DNA of 64,000 nucleotides from Calditrichaceae bacterium (lineage in GTDB: Bacteria; Calditrichota; Calditrichia; RBG-13-44-9; J075): NCBI GenBank assembly GCA_013360445.1, contig JABWBP010000046.1, positions 1 through 64,000 on the forward strand, read 5' to 3'. Shown here one piece after another: positions 26,295 through 34,036 of this stretch (its first letter is position 1; each line of letters opens with the position of its first letter). A program made the position numbers and the translations under genes. Below the pieces are notes generated by a model. The model was given only the letters and a program-made list of their open reading frames with translations, had not been told where the DNA came from and did no database searches.

Positions 26295-26625
26295 AGGCTA
26301 TCTCCATTCTTTCGATACTTAATCAAGTTGCGGTGAATTAATAAAACATCATTCAAAAACCCTGCAAACCGGCATATTTTCAAATCAAGAAATGAAGTTC
26401 ACGTTTTTGAGGCACAAAAACAATGACTTTGGTTAGGTTTTTTAATGATTTTTGTCATGGGGAGCACTAAAACCGGCGCTCAGCCTTGAATTTCGGGGAT
26501 GGATCATGCGCAGTAGATTTTTTTTGGCCGCAGAGAAATTTCTTTATTTCTTACTCTCTAAAGTTCAATTGCCCCGGCCAGGCTTTGGCGACATGCCTCA
26601 ACGGCGCTCTTCTATTGATTCCTTG
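26295..26625. other. Intergenic region upstream of pntA1
   Basis: This gap holds the leader of pntA1 and the 3' flank of the endonuclease gene. It is AT-richer than its surroundings. I see no open frame that looks real, no strong hairpin and no repeat-word array. This makes it one of the few long gaps without such a hairpin. Confidence 0.5.
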
Positions 26626-27597
26626 TTACTCATAAGGACCAAGGAATCGCTCACCGTTAAAATGGATGATGTGGCTCGGCGCTTCTGCAACCCAGACCTC
26701 TGTCTCCCATGCGATTTCAGAGAGATACTTCGCCATCGCACGACGGGTGAGAAACGCGGTCACGAAGACCAATCCGGCCTTGGCCCCTCTAAACAGTTCC
26801 CTTAGCTCGTTCCGTCGCTTGACGCCGATGGGGCCGTGACTGGTGACGGCCTCGATAAGGACAAGCCACTTCTTGTCCGGCAAATGCACGATGATGTCTG
26901 GCATCTTGCCGTGCTCGTCGAAGGCCATACCAAGCCTGGCGAGGTAATCTGCTTCGACATGTCGCTGTTTGTTGCCGGTGTCGCCCAGGTACACAAGCAC
27001 GCCGGCAGGCGTGAAGCGCGGGCAGAACTCCTCGACAATCTTCTTGACCAACTCGTTTTGCCCGCCGGCAGTAAGCTTTAGTTCCCGGCCATCAGGGAAC
27101 CTCACCGGAATCAGTGCCATTTGGCGCTCCCTCGGCTGGAGACGGCGGAGCGTCTCGGAACTGTTCACAAAATTCCTAAGCGACTCGCCCCAGGAATGTG
27201 AGCCATATTCTCGAACGAGCTTCAAGAGAGCCGGAGCAACCTGGTAACGATTGTCGGGACTGTTCACCGGCCGGCCAGGATCATCGGGGTTCGCCAGGAC
27301 TAAACCCATCTGGATGAATTGGTGAACGGTGAACCGGCGCACCGTTTCGCGGGAGTTGGGGGCATATTTCTTACCAAAGTGCTTCTCGAAGTAGTTCATC
27401 ATTTCGGTGATGCCGAGCAGCGGCGCGCCCGCGTCCGCCCATCGCTTGCGTGGGATCATGCCCAGCAGGGCGAGAAGCGCCAGGGCAGACCGCTCATTTT
27501 GCTGTTCTTTAGGAACCTCGAGCGCCTGGAGGATGTTCAGCGCTTCCGACACCATCCTGGCTGCCTCCGCTTGCTTCCCACTAACCCGCTTAGCCAT
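26626..27597 (-). CDS. Type II restriction endonuclease, BsuBI/PstI family
   Basis: 323 residues, the usual length for the family. An N-terminal helical part (about 1-170) precedes the nuclease domain. That domain shows GVLVYLGDTGNKQRHV and then the PD-(D/E)xK-like core PDIIVHLPDKKWLVLIEAVT followed by SHGPIG, with Asp, Glu and downstream conserved residues in place. Family members cut CTGCAG; this enzyme's site is inferred only from the family. Its start overlaps the end of the methyltransferase gene by eight bases, so the pair is co-transcribed. It sits between pntA1 and lipA, which points to acquisition as a unit. Confidence 0.9.
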   Translation of the reverse strand: MAKRVSGKQAEAARMVSEALNILQALEVPKEQQNERSALALLALLGMIPRKRWADAGAPLLGITEMMNYFEKHFGKKYAPNSRETVRRFTVHQFIQMGLVLANPDDPGRPVNSPDNRYQVAPALLKLVREYGSHSWGESLRNFVNSSETLRRLQPRERQMALIPVRFPDGRELKLTAGGQNELVKKIVEEFCPRFTPAGVLVYLGDTGNKQRHVEADYLARLGMAFDEHGKMPDIIVHLPDKKWLVLIEAVTSHGPIGVKRRNELRELFRGAKAGLVFVTAFLTRRAMAKYLSEIAWETEVWVAEAPSHIIHFNGERFLGPYE

Positions 27598-29149
27598 GGT
27601 AAATTACCCCCTCTACAAGACGGTCAAGCTCTTCTTGATCGGGAAAGGTCTCGCCGATTCGCTCGCCAAGCATCACCAGCCTCTCCCATGCCGGATAGCG
27701 CAATGCGCGAAGGTCCGCGGCGTTCACCTGGGTATGGCCGCTGAACTGGCGGAAGTAGGAATCTACCAGCGTCGAGTTCAGGAACGCGGCGAGGCCCCTG
27801 GCTACGCTCGCCGGTAAGCCGGAGCCTTGAATATGGTAGAAGTTCAAGTGGTTCTCGAAAGCGACGCTGTCAGAGGGGACGCGCAGAGGATCGTACACTG
27901 CCGCCGCCACCCGGCGCCGTTCCTCCTTAGCTGAAAACCTTTTAACGAGAACGTAGTAGCCGCGTGGAACAAGAAGATCTTCCGCTCCCGGGCCAGGCGC
28001 AAGGGCATTCGGCTTGCGGGTCCCAGCGCCAGGCCATTCCACAAAACCGCGCTGAAGGTGGCAGGGATAGATAAGAGGCACTGTCTCCGCTCCCGGTTGG
28101 CGGCGAAGGAGGTGTTTTGCCCGGAAATCCACCACTCGCCCGGTGGATACCGCCAGACCAAGATCTTCCAGGGTGGAATCCAGCTTGCGCATCTGGTGGC
28201 GGATTGCATCTCCATCCCCATCCGGGACGATGTGGATGATGAGCTGCTGATCACCGGGCCGAACAAGATCATCATGCTTTATCGTTCGACTGCGCAGGGC
28301 GAAATCACCGGGATCGCGGCTCGATGAAACAACCACGTCATCAGACCGATCAGATATCTTAACGGCCCGGAATATGATGTTTTCCTGCAAGACCTCGTCG
28401 TCGGCAAAGGCGCGATCTCGTGCGTCAAATACGTGAACACGCCGGAAGCGCATGTCCTTCAGAAAAAAATGGCGAAAAGGCTCGAAATAAGGACCATTGC
28501 AGAAGCTCCTGGGTGTAATCGCGACTATTTCACCCCCCGGGGCGAGAAGTTTCATGGCGACCCCCAGAAAACCGGTGTAGAGGTTGCTCGTTTCTAAACC
28601 GATTGCGCGCAGGAGCTTACGCTCCCGGGATTGCGAACGAATCTTCCGGTAGGGTGGATTGAGAATGGCACAGTCGAATGGTTCCTCAATCCTCGGCGTG
28701 AAGAGATCTCCGGCCAGCGACCTTGCCCCGGCTTCAAGGAAGTCCTCTTCAATGACGCGGAATTCGAATTGAATGCCTGCCTCCAGGCTGGCTGTCCGGC
28801 AGAGCTCGAGCGTAGCCTGAAGATGGCCAATAAGCCTGGAGTCGATTTCGTAAGCGGTGAGCGAGATTGCTTGCGGCCGGTGAGTTCGGCGGCGCATATC
28901 GGCAACGAAAGCAGCTGAAAGAGACCCGATCCCGGCGCCGGCGTCTAAAACCCGAAGAACCGGCTGCCGCACCTCGAACATCCCTGCCATGAAGAGCGCC
29001 AGTGGCGCCGGAGTGAAAAACTGTCCCATAAGAGCGCGGCGACGCCGCTCCAGGCGCTTCAAGACGCCGCACCGCGTCTCCTCCACGGCATCCAGAAAGG
29101 TATGGGCGGCGTGCAGGCGCTCTTGCTCGAGTAGTGTCTTGTTTGCCAT
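27590..29149 (-). CDS. N6-adenine DNA methyltransferase of the PstI/BsuBI-type system
   Basis: About 519 residues. AdoMet motif I is VLDAGAGIGSLSAAFVADM (about 70-90) and catalytic motif IV is NPPY (about 170-173, in CAILNPPYRKI). This order fits gamma-class adenine methylases of the Eco57I/PstI kind. The C-terminal half (about 300-500) is the likely target-recognition part. It protects host DNA from the endonuclease encoded immediately downstream. The ATG at 29149 is preferred to a GTG four codons earlier. Confidence 0.92.
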   Translation of the reverse strand: MANKTLLEQERLHAAHTFLDAVEETRCGVLKRLERRRRALMGQFFTPAPLALFMAGMFEVRQPVLRVLDAGAGIGSLSAAFVADMRRRTHRPQAISLTAYEIDSRLIGHLQATLELCRTASLEAGIQFEFRVIEEDFLEAGARSLAGDLFTPRIEEPFDCAILNPPYRKIRSQSRERKLLRAIGLETSNLYTGFLGVAMKLLAPGGEIVAITPRSFCNGPYFEPFRHFFLKDMRFRRVHVFDARDRAFADDEVLQENIIFRAVKISDRSDDVVVSSSRDPGDFALRSRTIKHDDLVRPGDQQLIIHIVPDGDGDAIRHQMRKLDSTLEDLGLAVSTGRVVDFRAKHLLRRQPGAETVPLIYPCHLQRGFVEWPGAGTRKPNALAPGPGAEDLLVPRGYYVLVKRFSAKEERRRVAAAVYDPLRVPSDSVAFENHLNFYHIQGSGLPASVARGLAAFLNSTLVDSYFRQFSGHTQVNAADLRALRYPAWERLVMLGERIGETFPDQEELDRLVEGVIYHG

Positions 29150-29179
29150 CTTATTTCTCACTCCGCGGCTTCATTAAAA

Positions 29180-30085
29180 TTAGCCCACACCCAACCGCAC
29201 ATTCGCAATTGGTCCACCGCACGGGGCGCCGCTCATCTTCTCCACCTGCTCCTGCGCGTGGTAGGAGCTGCGCACCAGCGGGCCGGATTCCACGTGCTTC
29301 AGCCCCATTTCTTCCCCGGCGCGCTTGTATTCCGCGAATTCATCAGGATGCACGAACCGTTCCACCGGCAAATGGCGTTTGGTGGGCTGCAAGTACTGCC
29401 CGATAGTGAAGATATCTACCCCGATGGCCGCCAGATCCTGCATCAGCGCAAGCACCTCATCGTAAGTTTCCCCCAGCCCGGCCATGATGCCGGTTTTGGT
29501 GGTCATCCCGTGGAGTTTCGATTGCTCCAGAACCCGCAGGGAGCGCTCGTATTTGGCTTGCGGGCGCACCCGGCGATAGAGGCGCGGAACCGTCTCCACG
29601 TTGTGCGCCAGTATATCCGGGCGGGCGTCGATCACATGTTTCAAAGGCTCCCAAACCCCTTTGAAATCAGGGATCAACACCTCCACCGAGGTCGCGGGGT
29701 TGAGCTGGCGCACCTGCTCGATGGTGGCCGCCCAGACTTCGGAGCCTTGATCAGGCAGCTCATCACGGTTGACGGAGGTGATGACCACGTGGCGAAGATT
29801 CATTTTTTGCACCGCCAGGGCCACGCGATAGGGTTCCTGGCGGTCGTATTGCGGCGGGCGGCCGGTTTTCACGGCGCAGAATCCGCAGGAGCGCGTGCAG
29901 ACGTCGCCTAAGATCATCAGGGTGGCGGTACCTTTGCCCCAGCATTCGCTCTGGTTGGGGCAGCGGGCTTCTTCGCAGACCGTGTGCAGGGCGTTGTCTT
30001 TCACGATCCGGTGCAGTTCCCGGAAGTTATCATTCACCGCAAAGCGGATTTTGAGCCAGTCGGGGCGGGTGCGTTTGGGTTGCAT
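29180..30085 (-). CDS. lipA: Lipoyl synthase
   Basis: 301 residues. A radical-SAM enzyme that inserts two sulfurs into octanoyl groups on lipoyl domains. It has the auxiliary cluster motif CEEARCPNQSEC (about 37-48) and the radical-SAM cluster CTRSCGFC (about 63-70). TVMLGLGE-like features appear as GIMAGLGETYDEV, and RSSYHAQEQ near the C-terminus carries the conserved serine of the auxiliary cluster. Nearby E2, lipB and lpd genes on the same strand complete the pathway. Confidence 0.97.
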   Translation of the reverse strand: MQPKRTRPDWLKIRFAVNDNFRELHRIVKDNALHTVCEEARCPNQSECWGKGTATLMILGDVCTRSCGFCAVKTGRPPQYDRQEPYRVALAVQKMNLRHVVITSVNRDELPDQGSEVWAATIEQVRQLNPATSVEVLIPDFKGVWEPLKHVIDARPDILAHNVETVPRLYRRVRPQAKYERSLRVLEQSKLHGMTTKTGIMAGLGETYDEVLALMQDLAAIGVDIFTIGQYLQPTKRHLPVERFVHPDEFAEYKRAGEEMGLKHVESGPLVRSSYHAQEQVEKMSGAPCGGPIANVRLGVG

Positions 30086-30142
30086 GGTATTATGCCTTAA
30101 GATTCCTGGGTAAGAAAAAATTGGTTCTTTGACAAATGTACA

Positions 30143-30519
30143 TTAGACCTGCACAAGATAATCACTAAGGGTTTTTAGTAATCGTTTATGGCGTTTCGGC
30201 GATATGCTACCAATTGAGCCTGCAATACTTTTACGCGGTAACACTGCTAAAAATCCAAGCCTTATAATAGATTCTGACACCAGCCCGCTTGATATGAAGT
30301 CAGCATCAACAGGAGAGATAATTTCATCAAAGTCTTTAGGGCTTTCGCCCTTTTTATTGTACCACTGAACGCTAATGTGTTTCAATAACTCTGTGCGCTC
30401 AGTTGGGTACATTATTTTTTTCTGGCTCCCGGCATCGTACGTAAAATTATCGCCGGCCGGTTTTTTACATTTCCATCAGCTTGTGGAACTGGGGTAAGAA
30501 TTACATCACCTTCCTTCAT
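30143..30519 (-). pseudogene. mazF/pemK-like toxin gene split by a 93-bp repeat
   Basis: The N-terminal part starts at 30519 (MKEGDVILTPVPQADGNVKN, then RPAIILRTMPG), which is a typical MazF/PemK beginning. It hits a stop at 30412 after a few foreign codons. The C-terminal part resumes in another frame with DFDEIISPVDADFISSGLVS and RLGFLAVLPRKSIAGSIGSI, matching the family to its end. The roughly 20 residues normally joining them are missing and replaced by the 93-bp element. An ATG overlapping the stop (TAATG) opens the second frame, so a short C-terminal polypeptide might still be made. The start overlaps the antitoxin gene by 14 bases, as in intact mazEF pairs. The toxin is probably inactive. 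Confidence 0.85.
30338..30430. repeat. 93-bp duplicated element, copy 1 (inside mazF-like gene)
   Basis: Identical to 58197-58289 over all 93 bases, in the same orientation. It contains an imperfect inverted pair (GTACC...CTGA.CGC with GCGTTCAGTGGTAC) and a terminal GGGCTTTCGCCC hairpin. The identity stops exactly at both ends, so these are its borders. No clear terminal inverted repeat or target duplication is visible. Confidence 0.95.
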
Positions 30520-30748
30520 AATCAGGATTCGCCTCTTTGATCAGGTGCAATGGGTACTCATTCTCATTCTCGCCATATGCATTTTCTAAACCTCTTTTCG
30601 ACAGCATCAACCATCCTTCGCGCTCGCTGTCAGGCTGTTGTTCGGGCAGGAGAACGACAAGCAGTTTAGTGCCCGGCTCTAATTTATACGGCTCATCTAA
30701 TTTGATTTGTTTGCCGTCAAAATGAGCAGTTAACGTTATAATGTTCAT
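30506..30748 (-). CDS. Antitoxin-like protein of the broken mazF-like pair
   Basis: 80 residues with the pattern HFDGKQIKLDEPYKLEPGTK in the first half and a C-terminus ending NPDYEGR. This kind of small protein is found directly upstream of MazF/PemK or PIN toxins. Its last codons overlap the toxin start (TATGAAGG). With the toxin broken it may persist as a solitary antitoxin. Confidence 0.7.
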   Translation of the reverse strand: MNIITLTAHFDGKQIKLDEPYKLEPGTKLLVVLLPEQQPDSEREGWLMLSKRGLENAYGENENEYPLHLIKEANPDYEGR

Positions 30749-30814
30749 GGTATTGTTCCTTTTATTGGCTTTGCTTCCTTAAATCAACGCGTACTCCACT
30801 CGCACCTTCACGCA

Positions 30815-32551
30815 CTACATCCACGCCTCTTCAAACGTCTCCAAATAATGTCGCACCCGCTGGAGGTATTTATCCCCCAGTTCCCCGTCCACGATGCGGT
30901 GGTCGTAAGAGAGGGTGAGGAAACCGATGGCGCGGATGCCGATGACGTCTCCCTGCTCGGTTTCGAGCACCACCGGGCGCTTTTTGATCGCTCCCACGCC
31001 CATGATCGCCACGTTGGGCTGGTTGATGATCGGGAAACCGATGATATTGCCGAATACGCCGTAATTGGTGACCGTGAGGGTGGAACCTTGCACGTCTTCG
31101 ATATTCAATTTCTTGTCGCGGGCGCGCATGGCCAGGTCGTAAGCAGTGCGGGCAATCCCGGTAAAGTTCAGTTCATCGGCATTTTTGAGCACCGGCACGA
31201 TCAATCCCCGCTCGGTCGCCACCGCCATTCCGATATTGATGAAGCGCTTGCGGATAACGTTGTACCCTTCCACGGAAGCGTTGACGCCGGGAAAATCCTT
31301 TGCCGCCCTGGTTACGGCATAGAGAATAAAGGGATTGATGGTCAGTTTGAACCCTTCCCGCTCCTGAAAAGCGTTTTTATGTTTGCTCACCAGGTTCAAC
31401 ACCGCGGTAAAATCGCACTCCGCCACCCCGTACACGTGGGGCGAGGTTTGCTTGCTCAGCACCATGTGGTCGGCGATCTTCTTGCGGATTGCGTCCATGG
31501 GAAGCACTTCCACCCGCTCACCCTGCCATTTTTCGGTTACCTCCCCGGCGGAGGGCGCCGGGCGGGCCGGAGCGGCAGGCTGTTGGGGCGGGGCCGGGCG
31601 GGACGCCGCCGGAGTTGGCGCAGGGCGGGAAGGCCCAGCGCCGCGCGTTTCCAGGTAGCTCAAGATGTCCTGTTTGGTCACCCGGCCTTCCAAACCGGTT
31701 CCGGGAATCTCTGCCAGCTCATCCTTACCGATCCCTTCCGCGCGGGCAATATTGCGCACCAGGGGCGAGAAGAAACGTCCCCCGCTCTCGCGCCGGGGAA
31801 TTTCGTTGGTTCTGGCTGCCGGTTGAGGAGCAGGGGCAGTTGAACCCGGACGGTTCGATCCCGACATAGGAACAGGGACGTTCCTGCCTTTGTCGGGAGC
31901 AGAGGGTTTTTCGGCTGCAGGAGCGCCCTTTTCGGCGCTAATTTTGGCGATGACGCTGCCCACGGTAACGGTCTGGCTCTCCGCGGCCAAAATTTCCAGC
32001 ACCGTGCCCTCAAAGGGGCTGGGGATTTCCGAGTCCACTTTGTCGGTGGAAATTTCCAACAGGGTTTCGTCTTTTTTGACAAAATCGCCGGGCTTTTTCC
32101 ACCAGCGCACGATGGTGCCTTCGGTAATGCCTTCGCCTAACATGGGCATCTCCACTTCCATTGCGCCGGCGGGAGAAGGAGCCGCAGTCGGCGGGGAGGC
32201 CGGAGCGGGTTTTGGCTGCGCCGGGGCAGGAGCGGGGGGGGGCGATGCATGAGCAGGCTTCGCTGCGGCGGCAGGGCGGGGCGTTTCTTCGCGCGCTTCC
32301 GCACCGCCTGCGGCAGCGGCGTCGATAACGGCGATGACGGTGTTCACCGCCACGGTTTCGTTCTCCTGCGCTTTGATTTCTACCACCTTGCCCTCGTGGG
32401 GGCTGGGGATTTCCGAATCCACTTTGTCGGTGGAAATTTCCAACAGGGTTTCATCTTTCTTCACAAAATCGCCCGGCTTTTTCCACCAGCGCACAATGGT
32501 GCCTTCGGTAATCCCCTCCCCTAACATGGGCATCAGTACCTCGGTTTTCAT
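30815..32551 (-). CDS. Dihydrolipoamide acyltransferase (E2) with two lipoyl domains
   Basis: 578 residues. Two nearly identical lipoyl domains (about 1-78 and 131-206) each carry the lipoyl-lysine in EISTDKVDSEIPSP. Ala/Pro-rich linkers follow, then a peripheral-subunit-binding domain (about 258-295, FFSPLVRNIARAEGI), and the catalytic acyltransferase domain (about 345-578) with the SYDHRIVDG active-site motif. It is the core of a 2-oxoacid dehydrogenase complex. The substrate (pyruvate, 2-oxoglutarate or branched-chain) cannot be fixed because no E1 gene is in the window. The lipoyl-domain repeats are close enough at DNA level to recombine. Confidence 0.93.
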   Translation of the reverse strand: MKTEVLMPMLGEGITEGTIVRWWKKPGDFVKKDETLLEISTDKVDSEIPSPHEGKVVEIKAQENETVAVNTVIAVIDAAAAGGAEAREETPRPAAAAKPAHASPPPAPAPAQPKPAPASPPTAAPSPAGAMEVEMPMLGEGITEGTIVRWWKKPGDFVKKDETLLEISTDKVDSEIPSPFEGTVLEILAAESQTVTVGSVIAKISAEKGAPAAEKPSAPDKGRNVPVPMSGSNRPGSTAPAPQPAARTNEIPRRESGGRFFSPLVRNIARAEGIGKDELAEIPGTGLEGRVTKQDILSYLETRGAGPSRPAPTPAASRPAPPQQPAAPARPAPSAGEVTEKWQGERVEVLPMDAIRKKIADHMVLSKQTSPHVYGVAECDFTAVLNLVSKHKNAFQEREGFKLTINPFILYAVTRAAKDFPGVNASVEGYNVIRKRFINIGMAVATERGLIVPVLKNADELNFTGIARTAYDLAMRARDKKLNIEDVQGSTLTVTNYGVFGNIIGFPIINQPNVAIMGVGAIKKRPVVLETEQGDVIGIRAIGFLTLSYDHRIVDGELGDKYLQRVRHYLETFEEAWM

Positions 32552-32582
32552 AATATTTGCTCCTGATCGTTCTCGGTTTTGA

Positions 32583-32715
32583 TGATTCGTGAGACGGAAA
32601 ACGTAATTCGTAATTCGTAACTCGTAATACGCCTGCCTGCCATGCAGTCAGGCAGGTAATTCGTGTTGCGTATTCCGTTTTTGTTACACTTCACGCATTA
32701 CGCAATACGCCCCCC
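32583..32715. repeat. Nested hairpin repeat with ACGTAATTCGTAATTCG words
   Basis: Outer ACGGAAAACGTAATTCGTAA words pair with TTGCGTATTCCGT-type words. At the centre GCCTGCCTGCC pairs with GGCAGG around ATGCAGTCA. The word family matches the repeats at 96 and 20969. Confidence 0.75.
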
Positions 32716-32718
32716 CCA

Positions 32719-33438
32719 TCACACTTCACTTCCCACTTCTTTTTCCCGGTCCACGGTTTCCAAGTCAGCCGTTGCGGTTCGTGCTTCTGAAAATCCAAAG
32801 ACGTTTTGGAACGATTGCAGCACGATCTTTTTCACCGCTTCCATGTCCGCCGGGCGTCCCAGCTTTTTTTCCAGGGAAGTTATGCCCTTGTGGAAAATTC
32901 CGCAGGGGATGATACCGGCAAAATGGCTCAAATCGGTATTCACGTTGAAAGCGAAACCGTGCATGGTAACCCAGCGGGAGATGCGCACGCCCAGGGCGGC
33001 AATCTTCTCATCCCCGATCCATACCCCGGTGTAACCTTCTTCCCGGCGGCCTTCCAGGCCAAATTCGGCCAGGGTTTCGATGAAAACCTGCTCCAGCTGG
33101 CGCATGAAAAAAGAGACGCTCTGGCGGTGCTGGTGCAGATCGAAGATCGGGTAACCGACCAGTTGGCCGGGGCCGTGATAGGTCACGTCACCGCCGCGGT
33201 CCACGTGCACCACTTCGATCCCCTTTTCTTCCAAAAACGCCGCGGAGGCGACCACATGCAGGTCCGAGCCGTTCTTCCCGATAGTGTACACCGGATCGTG
33301 CTCCACAAAAATGAGCGTATCGGGTATCTCTTGATTGATCCGCAGTTGTTGCAGCCGGCGCTGGTAATCCCATACCGGGCGGTAAGGCCGGCGGTTCAGA
33401 TCAATAACCGTGAGGGTTTTATAAGGGAATGAAACCAT
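32719..33438 (-). CDS. lipB: Lipoyl(octanoyl) transferase
   Basis: 239 residues. It moves octanoyl from acyl carrier protein to lipoyl domains, supplying LipA. Family motifs are VDRGGDVTYHGPGQLVGYPI (about 75-95), KIAALGVRISRWVTMHGFAF with the catalytic Lys, and FAGIIPCGIFHKGITSLEK with the catalytic Cys. Length is normal. The gene lies between E2 and a hicBA pair. Confidence 0.96.
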   Translation of the reverse strand: MVSFPYKTLTVIDLNRRPYRPVWDYQRRLQQLRINQEIPDTLIFVEHDPVYTIGKNGSDLHVVASAAFLEEKGIEVVHVDRGGDVTYHGPGQLVGYPIFDLHQHRQSVSFFMRQLEQVFIETLAEFGLEGRREEGYTGVWIGDEKIAALGVRISRWVTMHGFAFNVNTDLSHFAGIIPCGIFHKGITSLEKKLGRPADMEAVKKIVLQSFQNVFGFSEARTATADLETVDREKEVGSEV

Positions 33439-33539
33439 GATCCTTGATTTTTAATCCTGATTCGCCAGAGCAACCGCCATTCAGGGCGAAGGAACGCTAA
33501 TCCCAATCATTTCAATCGCGTTCTTCATATCTATTACGA

Positions 33540-33764
33540 TTAATTAGTTTCAAATAACGAGCGAGGCAAGCCTGACTGCCTGATGATTCCTGACAGAGTA
33601 CCGGCTTTTAGTTCATCATGATCTGGCACGGGCACAGTGATGGTTGTTTTTCTCTCCCTCTTTTGCATAATGATGTGGCTGCCTTTGCGTCGAACCTGTT
33701 GAAATCCATGCTCGGACATGATCTTGCAAACCTCTTTACCGGAAAGAACACGCAACCTGGGCAC
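33540..33764 (-). CDS. hicA: HicA-type mRNA interferase toxin
   Basis: 74 residues with the double-stranded-RNA-binding-like HicA fold: SGKEVCKIMSEHGFQQVRRK, then the catalytic histidine in KGSHIIM, and ITVPVPDHDELKAGTLSGII. It lies 16 bases downstream of the hicB gene, an antitoxin-first order that is less usual for this family. Intact. Confidence 0.9.
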   Translation of the reverse strand: MPRLRVLSGKEVCKIMSEHGFQQVRRKGSHIIMQKRERKTTITVPVPDHDELKAGTLSGIIRQSGLPRSLFETN

Positions 33765-33780
33765 GTTTTAACCTCGCGGC

Positions 33781-34023
33781 TTAACTCACGGAAGCAGTTG
33801 GCACTGTCGGCATAATAGGGATGACATAGGTTTCCTTCTTCAACCTGCGTCGAATTTCTGAGGGTGAGGCCACTTCAAAGAATCCTTCCACCGCCTCCAG
33901 TAGATTCAAGCGCGCCTCTTCAACCGTTCGACCCTGGCTGACAATGTCGAACTCCGGGCATGTAGCGACATAGCCATCTCCTTCACGCTCAATCACCGCG
34001 GTGAGTCGCAATACCTTGCTCAT
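33781..34023 (-). CDS. hicB: HicB-type antitoxin
   Basis: 80 residues with the HicB partial RNase-H-like pattern: LTAVIEREGDGYVATCPEFD, VSQGRTVEEARLNLLEAVEG. The C-terminal part is short and has no obvious DNA-binding helix-turn-helix or ribbon-helix-helix, so autoregulation may be weak. It lies 13 bases downstream of the lpd gene. Confidence 0.9.
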   Translation of the reverse strand: MSKVLRLTAVIEREGDGYVATCPEFDIVSQGRTVEEARLNLLEAVEGFFEVASPSEIRRRLKKETYVIPIMPTVPTASVS

Positions 34024-34036
34024 ATTGGCTCCTTCA

